Shown: positions 17,732 to 26,030 of the stretch, piece after piece | Numbering within the stretch: the first letter of the stretch is position 1 | Layout of the letters: each line of letters opens with the position of its first letter | NCBI RefSeq assembly: GCF_013403955.1 | Contig: NZ_JABFDG010000002.1 | Coordinates: 124,001 to 188,000, forward strand | Source of the DNA: Winogradskyella vidalii | Lineage (GTDB): Bacteria; Bacteroidota; Bacteroidia; Flavobacteriales; Flavobacteriaceae | Length of the DNA: 64,000 bases | Direction of reading: 5' to 3' | The notes under the pieces: model-generated | What the model was told of the DNA's origin: nothing | The model's input: the letters and a program-made list of their open reading frames with translations, nothing else | The model's database searches: none | Made by a program: the position numbers and the translations under genes

Positions 17732-18259
17732 TTAATCCTTCTTTTTTCTGGTTTTCTTGTTGTCGTCCTCTTTTGAATAAAACACTTTTAATTCTTCTAA
17801 ATCTAACTGACTATCAGCGTTGGTATCAATGTCGTTAAAATTATCCATTAAATCTCGTTTGTCTTTAGCCGCAACTTCTAATTCATTTAAGAGCCCATCT
17901 TCATTTTGATCGACTTCTTTTAAAAGTTTTTTTGCTGTTACTTTTCTAGGACCTTCACGGTTTAATTCAATTTCGAGCTCTTCTAAATCAATAAAACCAT
18001 CTTCGTTAGTATCTATTTCATCAAAATCCTTAGCTATTTTTCCTCGTTCATCTTCTACAGCTTCCACTTTATCAATCATATCATCGTTATTAGTATCTAA
18101 CAATTTTAATATTTCTGTAGCGTCTGGTTTCTCTCCTTTAGATGGTCCACCTTGTCCACCTCCTCTGCCTCCTTGGCCTCCACCCGGTGGACCTTGTGCA
18201 AAAGCAATGACGTTTATGAATACCGCTAAAATTGTTAATGTTACTTTGATACTATTCAT
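17732..18259 (-). CDS. Exported protein with four EF-hand loops
   Basis: A 175-residue secreted protein. The signal peptide ends near NVIAFAQ, followed by a Gly/Pro/Gln-rich stretch (GPPGGGQGGRGGGQGG). Four EF-hand loops follow: DTNNDDMIDKVE, DTNEDGFIDLEE, DQNEDGLLNELE and DTNADSQLDLEE. Each keeps Asp at position 1 and an acidic residue at 12, so calcium binding is plausible for all. There is no lipobox and no T9SS tail, so it may stay in the periplasm. It follows the carbohydrate-binding lipoprotein gene by 27 bases. Calmodulin-like or dockerin-like binding roles are both possible; none is shown. Confidence 0.85.
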   Translation of the reverse strand: MNSIKVTLTILAVFINVIAFAQGPPGGGQGGRGGGQGGPSKGEKPDATEILKLLDTNNDDMIDKVEAVEDERGKIAKDFDEIDTNEDGFIDLEELEIELNREGPRKVTAKKLLKEVDQNEDGLLNELEVAAKDKRDLMDNFNDIDTNADSQLDLEELKVFYSKEDDNKKTRKKKD

Positions 18260-18286
18260 TTTTATATGTATTTATAAATTTTAAAA

Positions 18287-19882
18287 TTAATGACCTCCAG
18301 GACCTCCAGGACCACTAGTATTAGGCTCACCTGTTGGTCCCATTTCGCCTCCGATTTGTGTCACTGTACTACTTATAGTAAATGAATCACCAGAATCTTC
18401 GCCTCCACTGTAGGTACCTGAGGTGTATAATCCATTAACTTCTGTTCCATTACTTACACTACCACCTGTAAATATTTTATAGGTTTGTCCTGTTTCTAAT
18501 TTTGCATTAGAATAAATAATGGTATTTACGCTATACGGCACCTGATAAGTAAGGGCTTCCGCACCATCTTCGGATTGAATGTTTAATAGTTGATTCGCAT
18601 TTATTCCATCAAAAATGACCGCATTTTGTGTGCTCTCGCTTTCTGTTGGGAATGAGGTATTCAGCGCTAATCCTAAAATAGTACCTCCTGTTATTTTAAA
18701 TAAGCCATCGTCACAGTCAAAACTGCCATCAGGCTCATCAGTTCTTACAGCTATAGCAATAGTTGTACCACCTGTAATGGTAATACCTTCGTTACTATCT
18801 ATAGCATCGTTAAGTGTACTATACACATAAGTATTTCCACCGTTAATGTATAATGTTCCATTTGCATTTAGTCCATCATCATAAGCCGTAATATTTATGG
18901 CCCCATCATTAATCGTCATTATGCCTTTAGACTCTATACCTTCGCCTTCAGTCGTATTAATCATAAAGTCACCTCCATTTATAGTCACATTAGGTAAAAT
19001 AGAATCGTCAGGCTCTTCTTCTTCATCAATATCATATGAGGCCACAATGCCATCATCAACAGTATTTATTGTAAACGCCCCATCGTTTATAATTATATAG
19101 CCCTCTTCACAATCCATACCATCGCTACTTGCTGATAAGTTGAGCGTACCACCATCTACAATGATGTAATCGTTGGTATGTATAGCATCTGAAGCCGCTT
19201 CAGTAACCGATATTGTTCCACTGATAACTCTAACATAATCGTCACTAGCAATACCATGCTTGTAAAGTCCTGCTACGTTTAAAGCTCCCGAACCACTAAA
19301 CACTAATTGTCCTTCGCTAAAAAATGCTGCTTTAGCATCTTCATCATCTGGAATATCACTGTAGACTGCGGCATCGGTTAAGTTATTCGTACCTTCTAAT
19401 ACTACAAAAATGGTTTTTGAAGATTGAATGTTAATCGCAGGACCATCAGCATTGGTAATACTTAAATCACTTAACGATAATTTGAATTTTTTATCGCTAT
19501 AAATTTTCAACATACCATCAGTTGTTGTACCTGAAACTTCGTATGCCACTTTTGAAATCGTTGAATTAATCGTAATATCTGCACCATCTTGGGTGATAAC
19601 AACATCATCAGGAACGGGATTGGTAATTGTTGCAGACGCATTGGAAAATACAATTTGAACCGTATCTTCAAAGGTTGCATTTTCTACTAAATCATCCTCA
19701 TCGTAACCAGTATTATTGGTATCTCCTTCTGCTGTACCAATAACATTAGTATCGGCTATAGTAATATCTTCTGATAATGATATGGACGTGGTAGCATCCT
19801 CATCATCATTGCTACATGCATTAAATGTCAATAATGAAACAATTACTATTAAAGCTCCTGTTATAAATCTATGCTTTTTCAT
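18287..19882 (-). CDS. Carbohydrate-binding domain lipoprotein (Cthe_2159-like beta-helix)
   Basis: A 531-residue lipoprotein (lipobox FNAC, Cys23). Most of the length is a repetitive parallel beta-helix pattern with phrases such as GIASDDYVRVISGTISV, DAIHTNDYIIVDGGTLNLSA, GMDCEEGYIIINDGAFTINT and GIESKGIMTINDGAINITAY. This is the signature of the Cthe_2159 family of calcium-containing, acidic-polysaccharide-binding beta-helices. The tail ends in GPGGPGGH. An upstream in-frame ATG at 19960 was rejected: the start at 19882 gives the lipoprotein signal and lies 25 bases after the promoter-like site. It heads the unit running to 15251. In other genomes this family is often found with CotH proteins, as here. 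Confidence 0.87.
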   Translation of the reverse strand: MKKHRFITGALIVIVSLLTFNACSNDDEDATTSISLSEDITIADTNVIGTAEGDTNNTGYDEDDLVENATFEDTVQIVFSNASATITNPVPDDVVITQDGADITINSTISKVAYEVSGTTTDGMLKIYSDKKFKLSLSDLSITNADGPAINIQSSKTIFVVLEGTNNLTDAAVYSDIPDDEDAKAAFFSEGQLVFSGSGALNVAGLYKHGIASDDYVRVISGTISVTEAASDAIHTNDYIIVDGGTLNLSASSDGMDCEEGYIIINDGAFTINTVDDGIVASYDIDEEEEPDDSILPNVTINGGDFMINTTEGEGIESKGIMTINDGAINITAYDDGLNANGTLYINGGNTYVYSTLNDAIDSNEGITITGGTTIAIAVRTDEPDGSFDCDDGLFKITGGTILGLALNTSFPTESESTQNAVIFDGINANQLLNIQSEDGAEALTYQVPYSVNTIIYSNAKLETGQTYKIFTGGSVSNGTEVNGLYTSGTYSGGEDSGDSFTISSTVTQIGGEMGPTGEPNTSGPGGPGGH

Positions 19883-19907
19883 GTTTAAAACGTTTAGGTT
19901 ATATAAC

Positions 19908-19939
19908 TTTAGATGCCCTCCTTGTTTTAAACTTGTGTC
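19908..19939 (-). promoter_or_regulatory. Regulon promoter copy (upstream of the carbohydrate-binding lipoprotein)
   Basis: On the reverse strand ACACAAGTTT and GGCATCTAAA lie at the shared 21-base AAG-to-TCT spacing. The site ends 25 bases before the ATG at 19882. Confidence 0.65.
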
Positions 19940-20022
19940 TATGATTGTTAAAAAAAACATAAAAAAACAATCTCAGAGGTTGAGAAGTTTTGAGAATTTT
20001 GAAACACTCAGGTTCACATAAA

Positions 20023-20054
20023 AAAGCCCAAGAACAATTGCATTCTTAGGCTTT
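20023..20054 (-). terminator. Terminator after the CotH-like gene
   Basis: Inverted repeat AAAGCCCAAGAA (20023-20034) and TTCTTAGGCTTT (20043-20054) with one internal mismatch and an 8-base loop; the reverse strand continues into T-rich sequence. Confidence 0.75.
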
Positions 20055-20122
20055 AAAATCTAGTTTTATTTTAGAAATAATAAGTATTATGAATTATCTC
20101 TCCATCTTAAAATACATCGTAT

Positions 20123-22912
20123 TTAATTTCTTGAAACCTTTAATACTGTGGACTTATTTAGCACAACCATATACAAACCTTTTGAAAATGATGTAAAATC
20201 TAGCGTTATTGCATTTTTATTGGTGTATTTGTCTTGAAATAATTGTTGACCATGGATGCTATAAATTTCAACTGTTTCAATGGCGAGGTTTGCATTTTCG
20301 ATATCGATAAAATCATTTGTTGGATTAGGATAGAATTTTAACCCTTTACTAAACGAGACATTCTCAACCGAAAGTGTTTCATTATTTTCACCAAAAGTTG
20401 GTTCTTGAATTACAAAATCTCCTGTGCCATTAGGGCTTCTAGCATACCCCATATCTGTAATCTGTTCTCCAAATGTTATATTCTGTAAAACAGTACCGTT
20501 GGCATAGGATAAAATAGCTGTTTCTCCTCCTGAAGAAAATTTAAAATCGGCATGAAAATCGCCCTGATCCGTATCTTTATCGCACCACACTATTAAATAA
20601 CTATCGGCATCTAATGTTGTTCCTGTAGGGAATTGATAAATTAAAGGATCGTCTGCATCATCAGACAAAAACAAATTATCTAAGCTTATGGTTGCATCTG
20701 TGGTATTGTATAATTCAATCCAATCTTCGTATTCGCCTGCTTCATCTGTTTCGCCTGTGTCATTAGATGCTAAGATTTCATTAATCACTAAATCTCCAAC
20801 ATTTAAAAAATCATAATCATCAATATTCTCATTATTGGCATTAAACGTTGGTTCTTGAATTACAAAATCACCTGTTCCGTTAGGATTTCTGGCATACCCC
20901 ATATCATCTGTTTGGGCACCAAAGCTTATATTTTCAATGACAGTGCCATCTGCATAAGATAAAATGGCACTTTCACCATCTGAAGAAAACTTTATATCGG
21001 CATGCAAACCGTCTTGGTCATCATCTTTATCACACCAAACAATTAAATAACTATCAGGTTCTATGGTTAATCCTGAAGGAAAAGCCCAAACCAATAAATC
21101 ATCTTGATCATCCGATAAATATAAATTATCTAGACTTAATGTTTCAGAACTATTGTTATAAAGCTCTAACCAATCATCATATTCACCATCTTGATCTATA
21201 ACTGTAGTTTCATTAGAGGCCATGATTTCATTAATAACCAAATCTCCCATTGAGATTGTTGTATATGTACTTTCAATGCTATAAAATTCATACTCCGCTC
21301 TAGCTGGTGAAAAAGCACCTATATTTGAATTTTCTGCATAAATGTAATATTGAAGGTTAGCCGAGTCTATGGCTACATCAATTCCATAGATATTATCGCC
21401 TGCGACCTCATCGTTATGTGCTCCATCATCGTACATTTCAATTTTTGTAAAAGGTTCCGTTAGATCTGTTCTATAACCTAAATACACATTATCTGTATCT
21501 GTTACCTCTACAGTGATTGAAACCGTATCTCCAATTAATGGTGTCGATACCGATGATTCAACATTACTTATAGTAGGCTGTGTCGTTGTAAAATCGGACT
21601 GACTTAGTAGATAAGAACTTCTTGCAGTCATTAAATTGGTTAAGCCACAAGCTGTATTTCCGCCAATATTATAATCGGTATTTATATTACCTGTGAATTG
21701 GGTATTTGTATAAAACTTATTGGTATCAGCAGCTACTGCTTCTGTAATTATAGCTTGGTAATCATTGGCAAGTGTTAAGTAATTTGAATTACTAATATTC
21801 TCCGTTAATATGGTTTTAAAATGTGCTAAATACATTCGTTTGTATTTAGGTACTGCTAATAATTTAGATATCAGTGGAAAATCAGTATCTGTATCATGAA
21901 GCAAATAATCTAACTGTGCTTTTTCTGTTGTTGAATTCAACGTTCCAGTTGAACCTCCTGGGCCACCAGGACCTCCAGGACCACCAGAACCTCCGCTACT
22001 AGACTCTCCGGTCATTGCAAAAGTTCCGAAAGACATATTTAAATCCCAAACTACAGGCTTAAACTGCCCATTATTATCTTTATATAAATAATAATTTTGC
22101 TTAAACTGACCTATGTAGCTATCTATATTTACCATCACATTATCAAACGCTAACATCCAAATCGCCCTATCGACATCTAAAACCGTTTCTATATTAGTAA
22201 TGTCATTATTTAAAATATTGGTTAATTCTATTAAATCATCCCAATGTGCAAGCGCTACTGAAGCATCCTCATCATCATCTGATTTAATTTCATAAGCATC
22301 ATCATAGTTTGTATAATTTGTTCCTAAATATTCTAAATTAGGCAATGTTGTGGTTTGTGGTCCAGCGCCATCTGGTGGACTACAACTAAAGAACGCATTA
22401 TCGTTAGAATTAAAATGCTTGTTTACAAATTTCTTAGAAATAGATTCTGTATTCGTATACAAACCAATTAAAGTGCCATTAACATATACATTGGCATAAT
22501 TGGCCTGAGGTGCATCCATATACTGGTTAACAATATTGTAAGCTACTGTTTCTCTCACAAACGAAGGGTCTGCAAAAACATTTGCTAATTTAATATCCGT
22601 ATACCCTTGATAATCTTGATCCACATAGGTATCTAATTCTATGTGAAATGGATTTTTTGTTTGATTAGCATCATAGGAACTATTGCCTTTATACTTTACA
22701 CCAACCTGGTTAAAAATCGTCCCATTAATAGTAACAGATGTCGCTTCTGTATACTCATTGTCACCGGCTTTTTCAGCATCTAATAACGCATCCCAATTGC
22801 TTTGAGCAAATTCAATTTCGATGGTTTGTATCGTATTAATATCGTACAATTCTTGTGAAAAGACATTGATAGATATCAACATAATAATTAATTGAGTAAT
22901 TGTTTTTTTCAT
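20123..22912 (-). CDS. CotH-like protein with two lamin-tail domains and T9SS sorting domain
   Basis: A 929-residue secreted protein. After a signal peptide (ending INVFSQ) comes a CotH domain (about 25-430): GVKYKGNSSYD, NPFHIELDTY, LANVFADPSFVRETVAYNIV, YVNGTLIGLYTNTESISKKF and VVWDLNMSFGTF. A Gly/Pro run (GGSGGPGGPGGPGG) is inserted after this last motif. An Ig-like section follows, then two lamin-tail domains of about 145 residues that are near copies of each other (both contain GDLVINEI, EDWIELYN/DDWLELYN, SYLIVWCDKD and GTGDFVIQEPTF). The C-terminus (FYPNPTNDFIDI ... SKGLYMVVLN) is a type A T9SS sorting domain. CotH is a protein kinase-like fold; kinase activity here is inference. It has its own promoter copy and terminator. 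Confidence 0.9.
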   Translation of the reverse strand: MKKTITQLIIMLISINVFSQELYDINTIQTIEIEFAQSNWDALLDAEKAGDNEYTEATSVTINGTIFNQVGVKYKGNSSYDANQTKNPFHIELDTYVDQDYQGYTDIKLANVFADPSFVRETVAYNIVNQYMDAPQANYANVYVNGTLIGLYTNTESISKKFVNKHFNSNDNAFFSCSPPDGAGPQTTTLPNLEYLGTNYTNYDDAYEIKSDDDEDASVALAHWDDLIELTNILNNDITNIETVLDVDRAIWMLAFDNVMVNIDSYIGQFKQNYYLYKDNNGQFKPVVWDLNMSFGTFAMTGESSSGGSGGPGGPGGPGGSTGTLNSTTEKAQLDYLLHDTDTDFPLISKLLAVPKYKRMYLAHFKTILTENISNSNYLTLANDYQAIITEAVAADTNKFYTNTQFTGNINTDYNIGGNTACGLTNLMTARSSYLLSQSDFTTTQPTISNVESSVSTPLIGDTVSITVEVTDTDNVYLGYRTDLTEPFTKIEMYDDGAHNDEVAGDNIYGIDVAIDSANLQYYIYAENSNIGAFSPARAEYEFYSIESTYTTISMGDLVINEIMASNETTVIDQDGEYDDWLELYNNSSETLSLDNLYLSDDQDDLLVWAFPSGLTIEPDSYLIVWCDKDDDQDGLHADIKFSSDGESAILSYADGTVIENISFGAQTDDMGYARNPNGTGDFVIQEPTFNANNENIDDYDFLNVGDLVINEILASNDTGETDEAGEYEDWIELYNTTDATISLDNLFLSDDADDPLIYQFPTGTTLDADSYLIVWCDKDTDQGDFHADFKFSSGGETAILSYANGTVLQNITFGEQITDMGYARSPNGTGDFVIQEPTFGENNETLSVENVSFSKGLKFYPNPTNDFIDIENANLAIETVEIYSIHGQQLFQDKYTNKNAITLDFTSFSKGLYMVVLNKSTVLKVSRN

Positions 22913-22948
22913 CGTGATTTATATTGAAATTATTTTTCCGTGTAAATC

Positions 22949-22980
22949 TTTAGATGCTATAAATGATTAAAACTTGTGCT
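22949..22980 (-). promoter_or_regulatory. Regulon promoter copy (upstream of the CotH-like gene)
   Basis: Reverse-strand AGCACAAGTTTT and TAGCATCTAAA at the shared spacing; it ends 36 bases before the ATG at 22912. Confidence 0.65.
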
Positions 22981-23006
22981 TAATCTTAAAATATTTTAAA
23001 TAAAAA

Positions 23007-23034
23007 AAGCTTCATAATTTCTTACGAAGCCTTT
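23007..23034 (-). terminator. Terminator after the 23706 gene
   Basis: Inverted repeat with core GCTTC (23009-23013) and GAAGC (23026-23030), extended imperfectly by flanking A/T pairs, about 40 bases after the stop codon; T-rich on the reverse strand. Confidence 0.55.
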
Positions 23035-23073
23035 TCCAATCAAACAATTTAAACAAATATTACTTTTAATATT

Positions 23074-23706
23074 TTAAAGGTTCTTTTTCAACTTTATTAT
23101 TTCATTTATACCATGAACCACTAAACCAAGAATACCAATCACAACCAAAATTAGAATGACATTTAAGGATGATGAACTCAATGTTTGTTCATCGACACGA
23201 ATGAATTTATTTCCTATAGATTTAAGTTTAAGAATGTGGTTATTGTCTTTTGTTAATACAAAATTATCTTTATCAAAGCCCTCTTTTAGAATTACCACCG
23301 CACTTTTATTATTATATATATCTTGAAAGGTTTTATTTTTAACTACCACAGAAGAAATCTCTTTGGGTACACCTTCAAGTTCAAATACAACTTTAGTCTC
23401 ATGACCTAATTTAACCAAGCCATGACTTAGGGCGACTTTATAATTACCATTAAATTCTAGGTCTAAGTTATTCTTAATATGGTCTATTACCATTTGACGA
23501 AACTCTTCAGGTGAACTGTATGGCGTTTCAGCATAATGTAATTTAATTTCTTGCTGGAAGGCAGTTAACGATGCATTAATTTGAAGCACCCATACCTTAT
23601 TACTGTTTTCTACCAACATGGTGGTAGAAATTTCTGGCTGATGTGCTTTCACCGACGGTGTAAAGAACAACAACCCTAAAACATATAGTGATAAGACTCG
23701 TTTCAT
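23074..23706 (-). CDS. Membrane-anchored exported protein of unknown function
   Basis: A 210-residue protein with a cleavable signal peptide. The predicted cut after VKA (residue 21) would leave His22 as the mature N-terminus (HQPEIS). A beta-rich domain of about 150 residues follows, then one membrane helix (about 181-200) and a short basic tail, so the domain faces the periplasm. The start of the mature domain recalls the N-terminal part of HupE/UreJ-like and CopC-like exported proteins, but no specific family can be named. It lies 12 bases after the YHYH gene at 24717 and should be co-transcribed with it. It has its own downstream terminator. Confidence 0.65.
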   Translation of the reverse strand: MKRVLSLYVLGLLFFTPSVKAHQPEISTTMLVENSNKVWVLQINASLTAFQQEIKLHYAETPYSSPEEFRQMVIDHIKNNLDLEFNGNYKVALSHGLVKLGHETKVVFELEGVPKEISSVVVKNKTFQDIYNNKSAVVILKEGFDKDNFVLTKDNNHILKLKSIGNKFIRVDEQTLSSSSLNVILILVVIGILGLVVHGINEIIKLKKNL

Positions 23707-23718
23707 AGGACATCATTT

Positions 23719-24717
23719 TTAAATAGCATAGGCGCCTTTTAGACCATTTATAAAATTGTTGTTTCCTGCTGAATCCACGTGATAATGATAACCACGCGTA
23801 TCATCTGTATGACCTCGATAGGTATCTAAGTCCGTTGGTGAATTACCTTCACTATCTTCTAACTCATAAATTCCATGGCCATCTAAAGCATAACCAATTA
23901 ATGCCGCATGTCCATCGGTTTGCTCTATTTTAGTACTAAAACCTGTTGCCGCATGGTAGTGGTAACCTTGGTTAACATTAATATGTCCGCCTGCATCATC
24001 AAAAGGCGCTAAAGTATAAGCGCCAAGAATATTATCAACAGGAGCTGGTGCCGAAAACTCGATCCCATTTAAAGCTATACCTCGAGTTGAAGGCGCTGTA
24101 TTAGCAGGACCTCCTGGTCCTGTGGCAAATAACACTCCTGTATTTTGAAGCACTGGTGAGATTGGTATTAACCATGTTTGAGTAATATCAGTTATGTAAG
24201 ATGGCAGACATTCTACACAAAAATTCTCGTAGGCTTCGCTGACGTTAGGGTTAGCAGCGTTAATACAATCTTCTTCTGTTTCTGTGATATAAATGTCTCC
24301 ATTGCCATCATACATTAACCAATTATCATCGTTATAAAACGTGGCAAGATTTTCTACAAATGCGCCATCAACATCATAAACTACGCCATCTTCTAACCAT
24401 ATACCGCCAGCAGAAGCGTCATCTAAAATATTATCTGGACACCAAGGCCCTAGCGTATGGTCTGTTGGAATGCTACTTGTTACTATTTGATAGCAGTCTG
24501 TTGATGTACCATCAGATAAAGTACAAGGTACTGTAGTAATAGTAACTGACCCATCACTGGTTGTAAAGAATGATGCATCTACATTGGTCACTAAAACGCT
24601 GTCATCAACTCCATCATCTGAAGTCGCTGTGCTATCATCTGAATTACAAGCTGTAAAAACTAACATTAGGAAACTAAAAATTAAAATTGATGGTATTAAA
24701 AATTGATTCGTTTTCAT
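23719..24717 (-). CDS. YHYH-domain lipoprotein
   Basis: A 332-residue lipoprotein (lipobox FTAC, Cys24) with a YHYH domain. Motifs are GYHYHAATG, GYALDGHGIYELED, DLDTYRGHTDDTRG and GYHYHVDSAG. The region before it includes GPWCPDNI and CVECLPSYI, four Cys in total that are shared in spacing style with the 17676 paralogue (GPWCPTHI, CVECLPDYY), so the two are close relatives. It lacks an EF-hand. A promoter copy ends 33 bases upstream. The conserved Cys pairs suggest disulfide bonds in an oxidising compartment; a metal site at YHYH is inference. Confidence 0.87.
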   Translation of the reverse strand: MKTNQFLIPSILIFSFLMLVFTACNSDDSTATSDDGVDDSVLVTNVDASFFTTSDGSVTITTVPCTLSDGTSTDCYQIVTSSIPTDHTLGPWCPDNILDDASAGGIWLEDGVVYDVDGAFVENLATFYNDDNWLMYDGNGDIYITETEEDCINAANPNVSEAYENFCVECLPSYITDITQTWLIPISPVLQNTGVLFATGPGGPANTAPSTRGIALNGIEFSAPAPVDNILGAYTLAPFDDAGGHINVNQGYHYHAATGFSTKIEQTDGHAALIGYALDGHGIYELEDSEGNSPTDLDTYRGHTDDTRGYHYHVDSAGNNNFINGLKGAYAI

Positions 24718-24750
24718 AAGTATTTACATTTTTGGGTTACTCTCTAATTG

Positions 24751-24782
24751 TTTAGATGCAAGAGTTTCAAAAAACTTGCGCT
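24751..24782 (-). promoter_or_regulatory. Regulon promoter copy (upstream of the 24717 YHYH gene)
   Basis: Reverse-strand AGCGCAAGTTTT and TTGCATCTAAA at the shared spacing; it ends 33 bases before the ATG. It is one of the two best copies and fills the short gap after the DUF6090 gene. Confidence 0.7.
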
Positions 24783-24803
24783 CTAGCTTAAAATATACTT
24801 TAT

Positions 24804-25556
24804 TTAATTATTTAATTCTTTGCTGAGTTGATAAGCAATGGTTTGTGTTTTGTCTCTTAAGTTTATTGCATTGGTTAATTGAATTTCAGTTTGCAATAAC
24901 CGATCAACTAAACTGTTCTGATACGCTCTACTTTTAAGTAATTGTGCATAATTAGAATTCGTTGAAAATGAATCGACACTACTAACTTTAAACTCACGTT
25001 GTGTAAGCATATCAATTAAGGATACATATTTTTCTATGGCTGGCTGTAACCGGTTGACAATTATATTTTCTATTTTAGTTTCTTGACTTTGAAAATTGTC
25101 TAATTCATTAGGATAAGCCGCAATTAAATCTTTTAGCATATCACTTTCTATAAATTCAAATTTGTTGGTGGTATTTATTGAGTTTACTGCGCCATAATGT
25201 AATTTAGTAGGTTTAAAATTCACATATATAATACTTCGCTTTTCCTTTTCTGTTAATTTTGAAGGTAGTTTATCTATTATATTGTCTATCGTATTTTCTA
25301 TGATTTTTGTGTTTTCTGTATAGCTGACAATAGATGCATTTAGAAGCACTAAATTTGAATTTAGCTCTTCATTTAGCGACTGATATATTTTTAATTCTAC
25401 GATTCTGTTTTTTCTTAATTCATTTAAATTATTAATTTTCCACGCTATTAAAACACCAATTACAATTAAAAGTATTTCACCTAACGCGTAAATTAAGTAG
25501 TTTCTAATTTTTCCTGATAGTAATAATTTTCTTCTAATTTTTCTGAATAACCTCAT
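24804..25556 (-). CDS. DUF6090 family membrane protein
   Basis: A 250-residue protein with a basic N-terminus (MRLFRKIRRKLLLSGKIRNY), one membrane helix (about 23-42, YALGEILLIVIGVLIAWKIN) and a helical remainder with coiled-coil character. The N-terminal pattern 'IRRKLL..GKI.NYL.YA.GEI.LVVIGI.IA..INN' is the hallmark of DUF6090, frequent in Flavobacteriaceae and of unknown function. It has no copy of the regulon promoter upstream and is bracketed by units that do, so it may be an unrelated gene within the block. Confidence 0.8.
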   Translation of the reverse strand: MRLFRKIRRKLLLSGKIRNYLIYALGEILLIVIGVLIAWKINNLNELRKNRIVELKIYQSLNEELNSNLVLLNASIVSYTENTKIIENTIDNIIDKLPSKLTEKEKRSIIYVNFKPTKLHYGAVNSINTTNKFEFIESDMLKDLIAAYPNELDNFQSQETKIENIIVNRLQPAIEKYVSLIDMLTQREFKVSSVDSFSTNSNYAQLLKSRAYQNSLVDRLLQTEIQLTNAINLRDKTQTIAYQLSKELNN

Positions 25557-25602
25557 AACAACTACAGTAATTACACATTTTCCAATGCTTTTTTATTATA
25601 AA

Positions 25603-25630
25603 AAGACTTCGCAATTTCTCACGAAGTCTT
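25603..25630 (-). terminator. Terminator after the small EF-hand gene
   Basis: Perfect 9-bp inverted repeat AAGACTTCG (25603-25611) / CGAAGTCTT (25622-25630), 26 bases after the stop; T-rich on the reverse strand. Confidence 0.75.
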
Positions 25631-25655
25631 AAAAAACCAACCAATCAATTCAACT

Positions 25656-25946
25656 TTAATTACCTCTCTTTTTACGTTCTGGCTTCGGAGCATTTTTAAA
25701 CTCTTCTTCAGAAATAAATCCATCTTCATCCGTATCAATCTTAGAAAAATCATCTTTTAAAGGTCCATTTAACTCATCTTTAGAAAGTTTCCCATCTTCA
25801 TTTTTATCCATCTCTTCTAATAACTCAGCAAATGTTGGTGGTGCCTTTCTTTCTTGACGATCTTGAGATTGCGCATAAGAATTAGTAGACATACCTAATG
25901 CTATTCCAAATACTAATACTACTGTTTTTAATGTTTTACTTTTCAT
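25656..25946 (-). CDS. Small exported EF-hand protein
   Basis: A 96-residue protein with a signal peptide ending SYAQ (about residue 26) and two EF-hand loops, DKNEDGKLSKDE and DTDEDGFISEEE, spaced 36 residues apart. The unit FAELLEEM...LKDDFSKI...FKNAPKPERK is almost the same as the N-terminal EF-hand module of the 17676 YHYH lipoprotein. It looks like a free-standing calcium-binding module exported to the periplasm. It has its own promoter copy 26 bases upstream and a terminator. Partner proteins are unknown. Confidence 0.85.
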   Translation of the reverse strand: MKSKTLKTVVLVFGIALGMSTNSYAQSQDRQERKAPPTFAELLEEMDKNEDGKLSKDELNGPLKDDFSKIDTDEDGFISEEEFKNAPKPERKKRGN

Positions 25947-25972
25947 CTTTTTAAGTTTTAATGTTATATAAG

Positions 25973-26004
25973 TTTAGATGTGCTTTAACCTTTAAACTTG
26001 TGAT
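25973..26004 (-). promoter_or_regulatory. Regulon promoter copy (upstream of the small EF-hand gene)
   Basis: Reverse-strand TCACAAGTTTAA and GCACATCTAAA at the shared spacing; it ends 26 bases before the ATG at 25946. Confidence 0.65.
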
Positions 26005-26030
26005 AGTAATTGTTAAATAAAACACAAAAA

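Noticed and set aside
15251..18259. Separate regulon promoters before the genes starting at 18259, 17676 and 16387
   Set aside because: The spacers of 27-65 bases contain neither the CAAGTTT nor the TCTAAA half at the right distance; these genes more likely belong to the unit starting at 19882.
18615..19100. Forward-strand open frames inside the beta-helix lipoprotein gene
   Set aside because: They are hydrophobic shadows of the repetitive reverse-strand gene with no start context and no family resemblance.
20380..21240. Long direct DNA repeat as a possible mobile element
   Set aside because: The repeat is fully in frame and encodes two lamin-tail domains; it is an intragenic domain duplication.
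20123..22912. Sporulation function suggested by the CotH name
   Set aside because: The organism type does not form endospores and the protein has a T9SS tail; only the kinase-like fold is implied.
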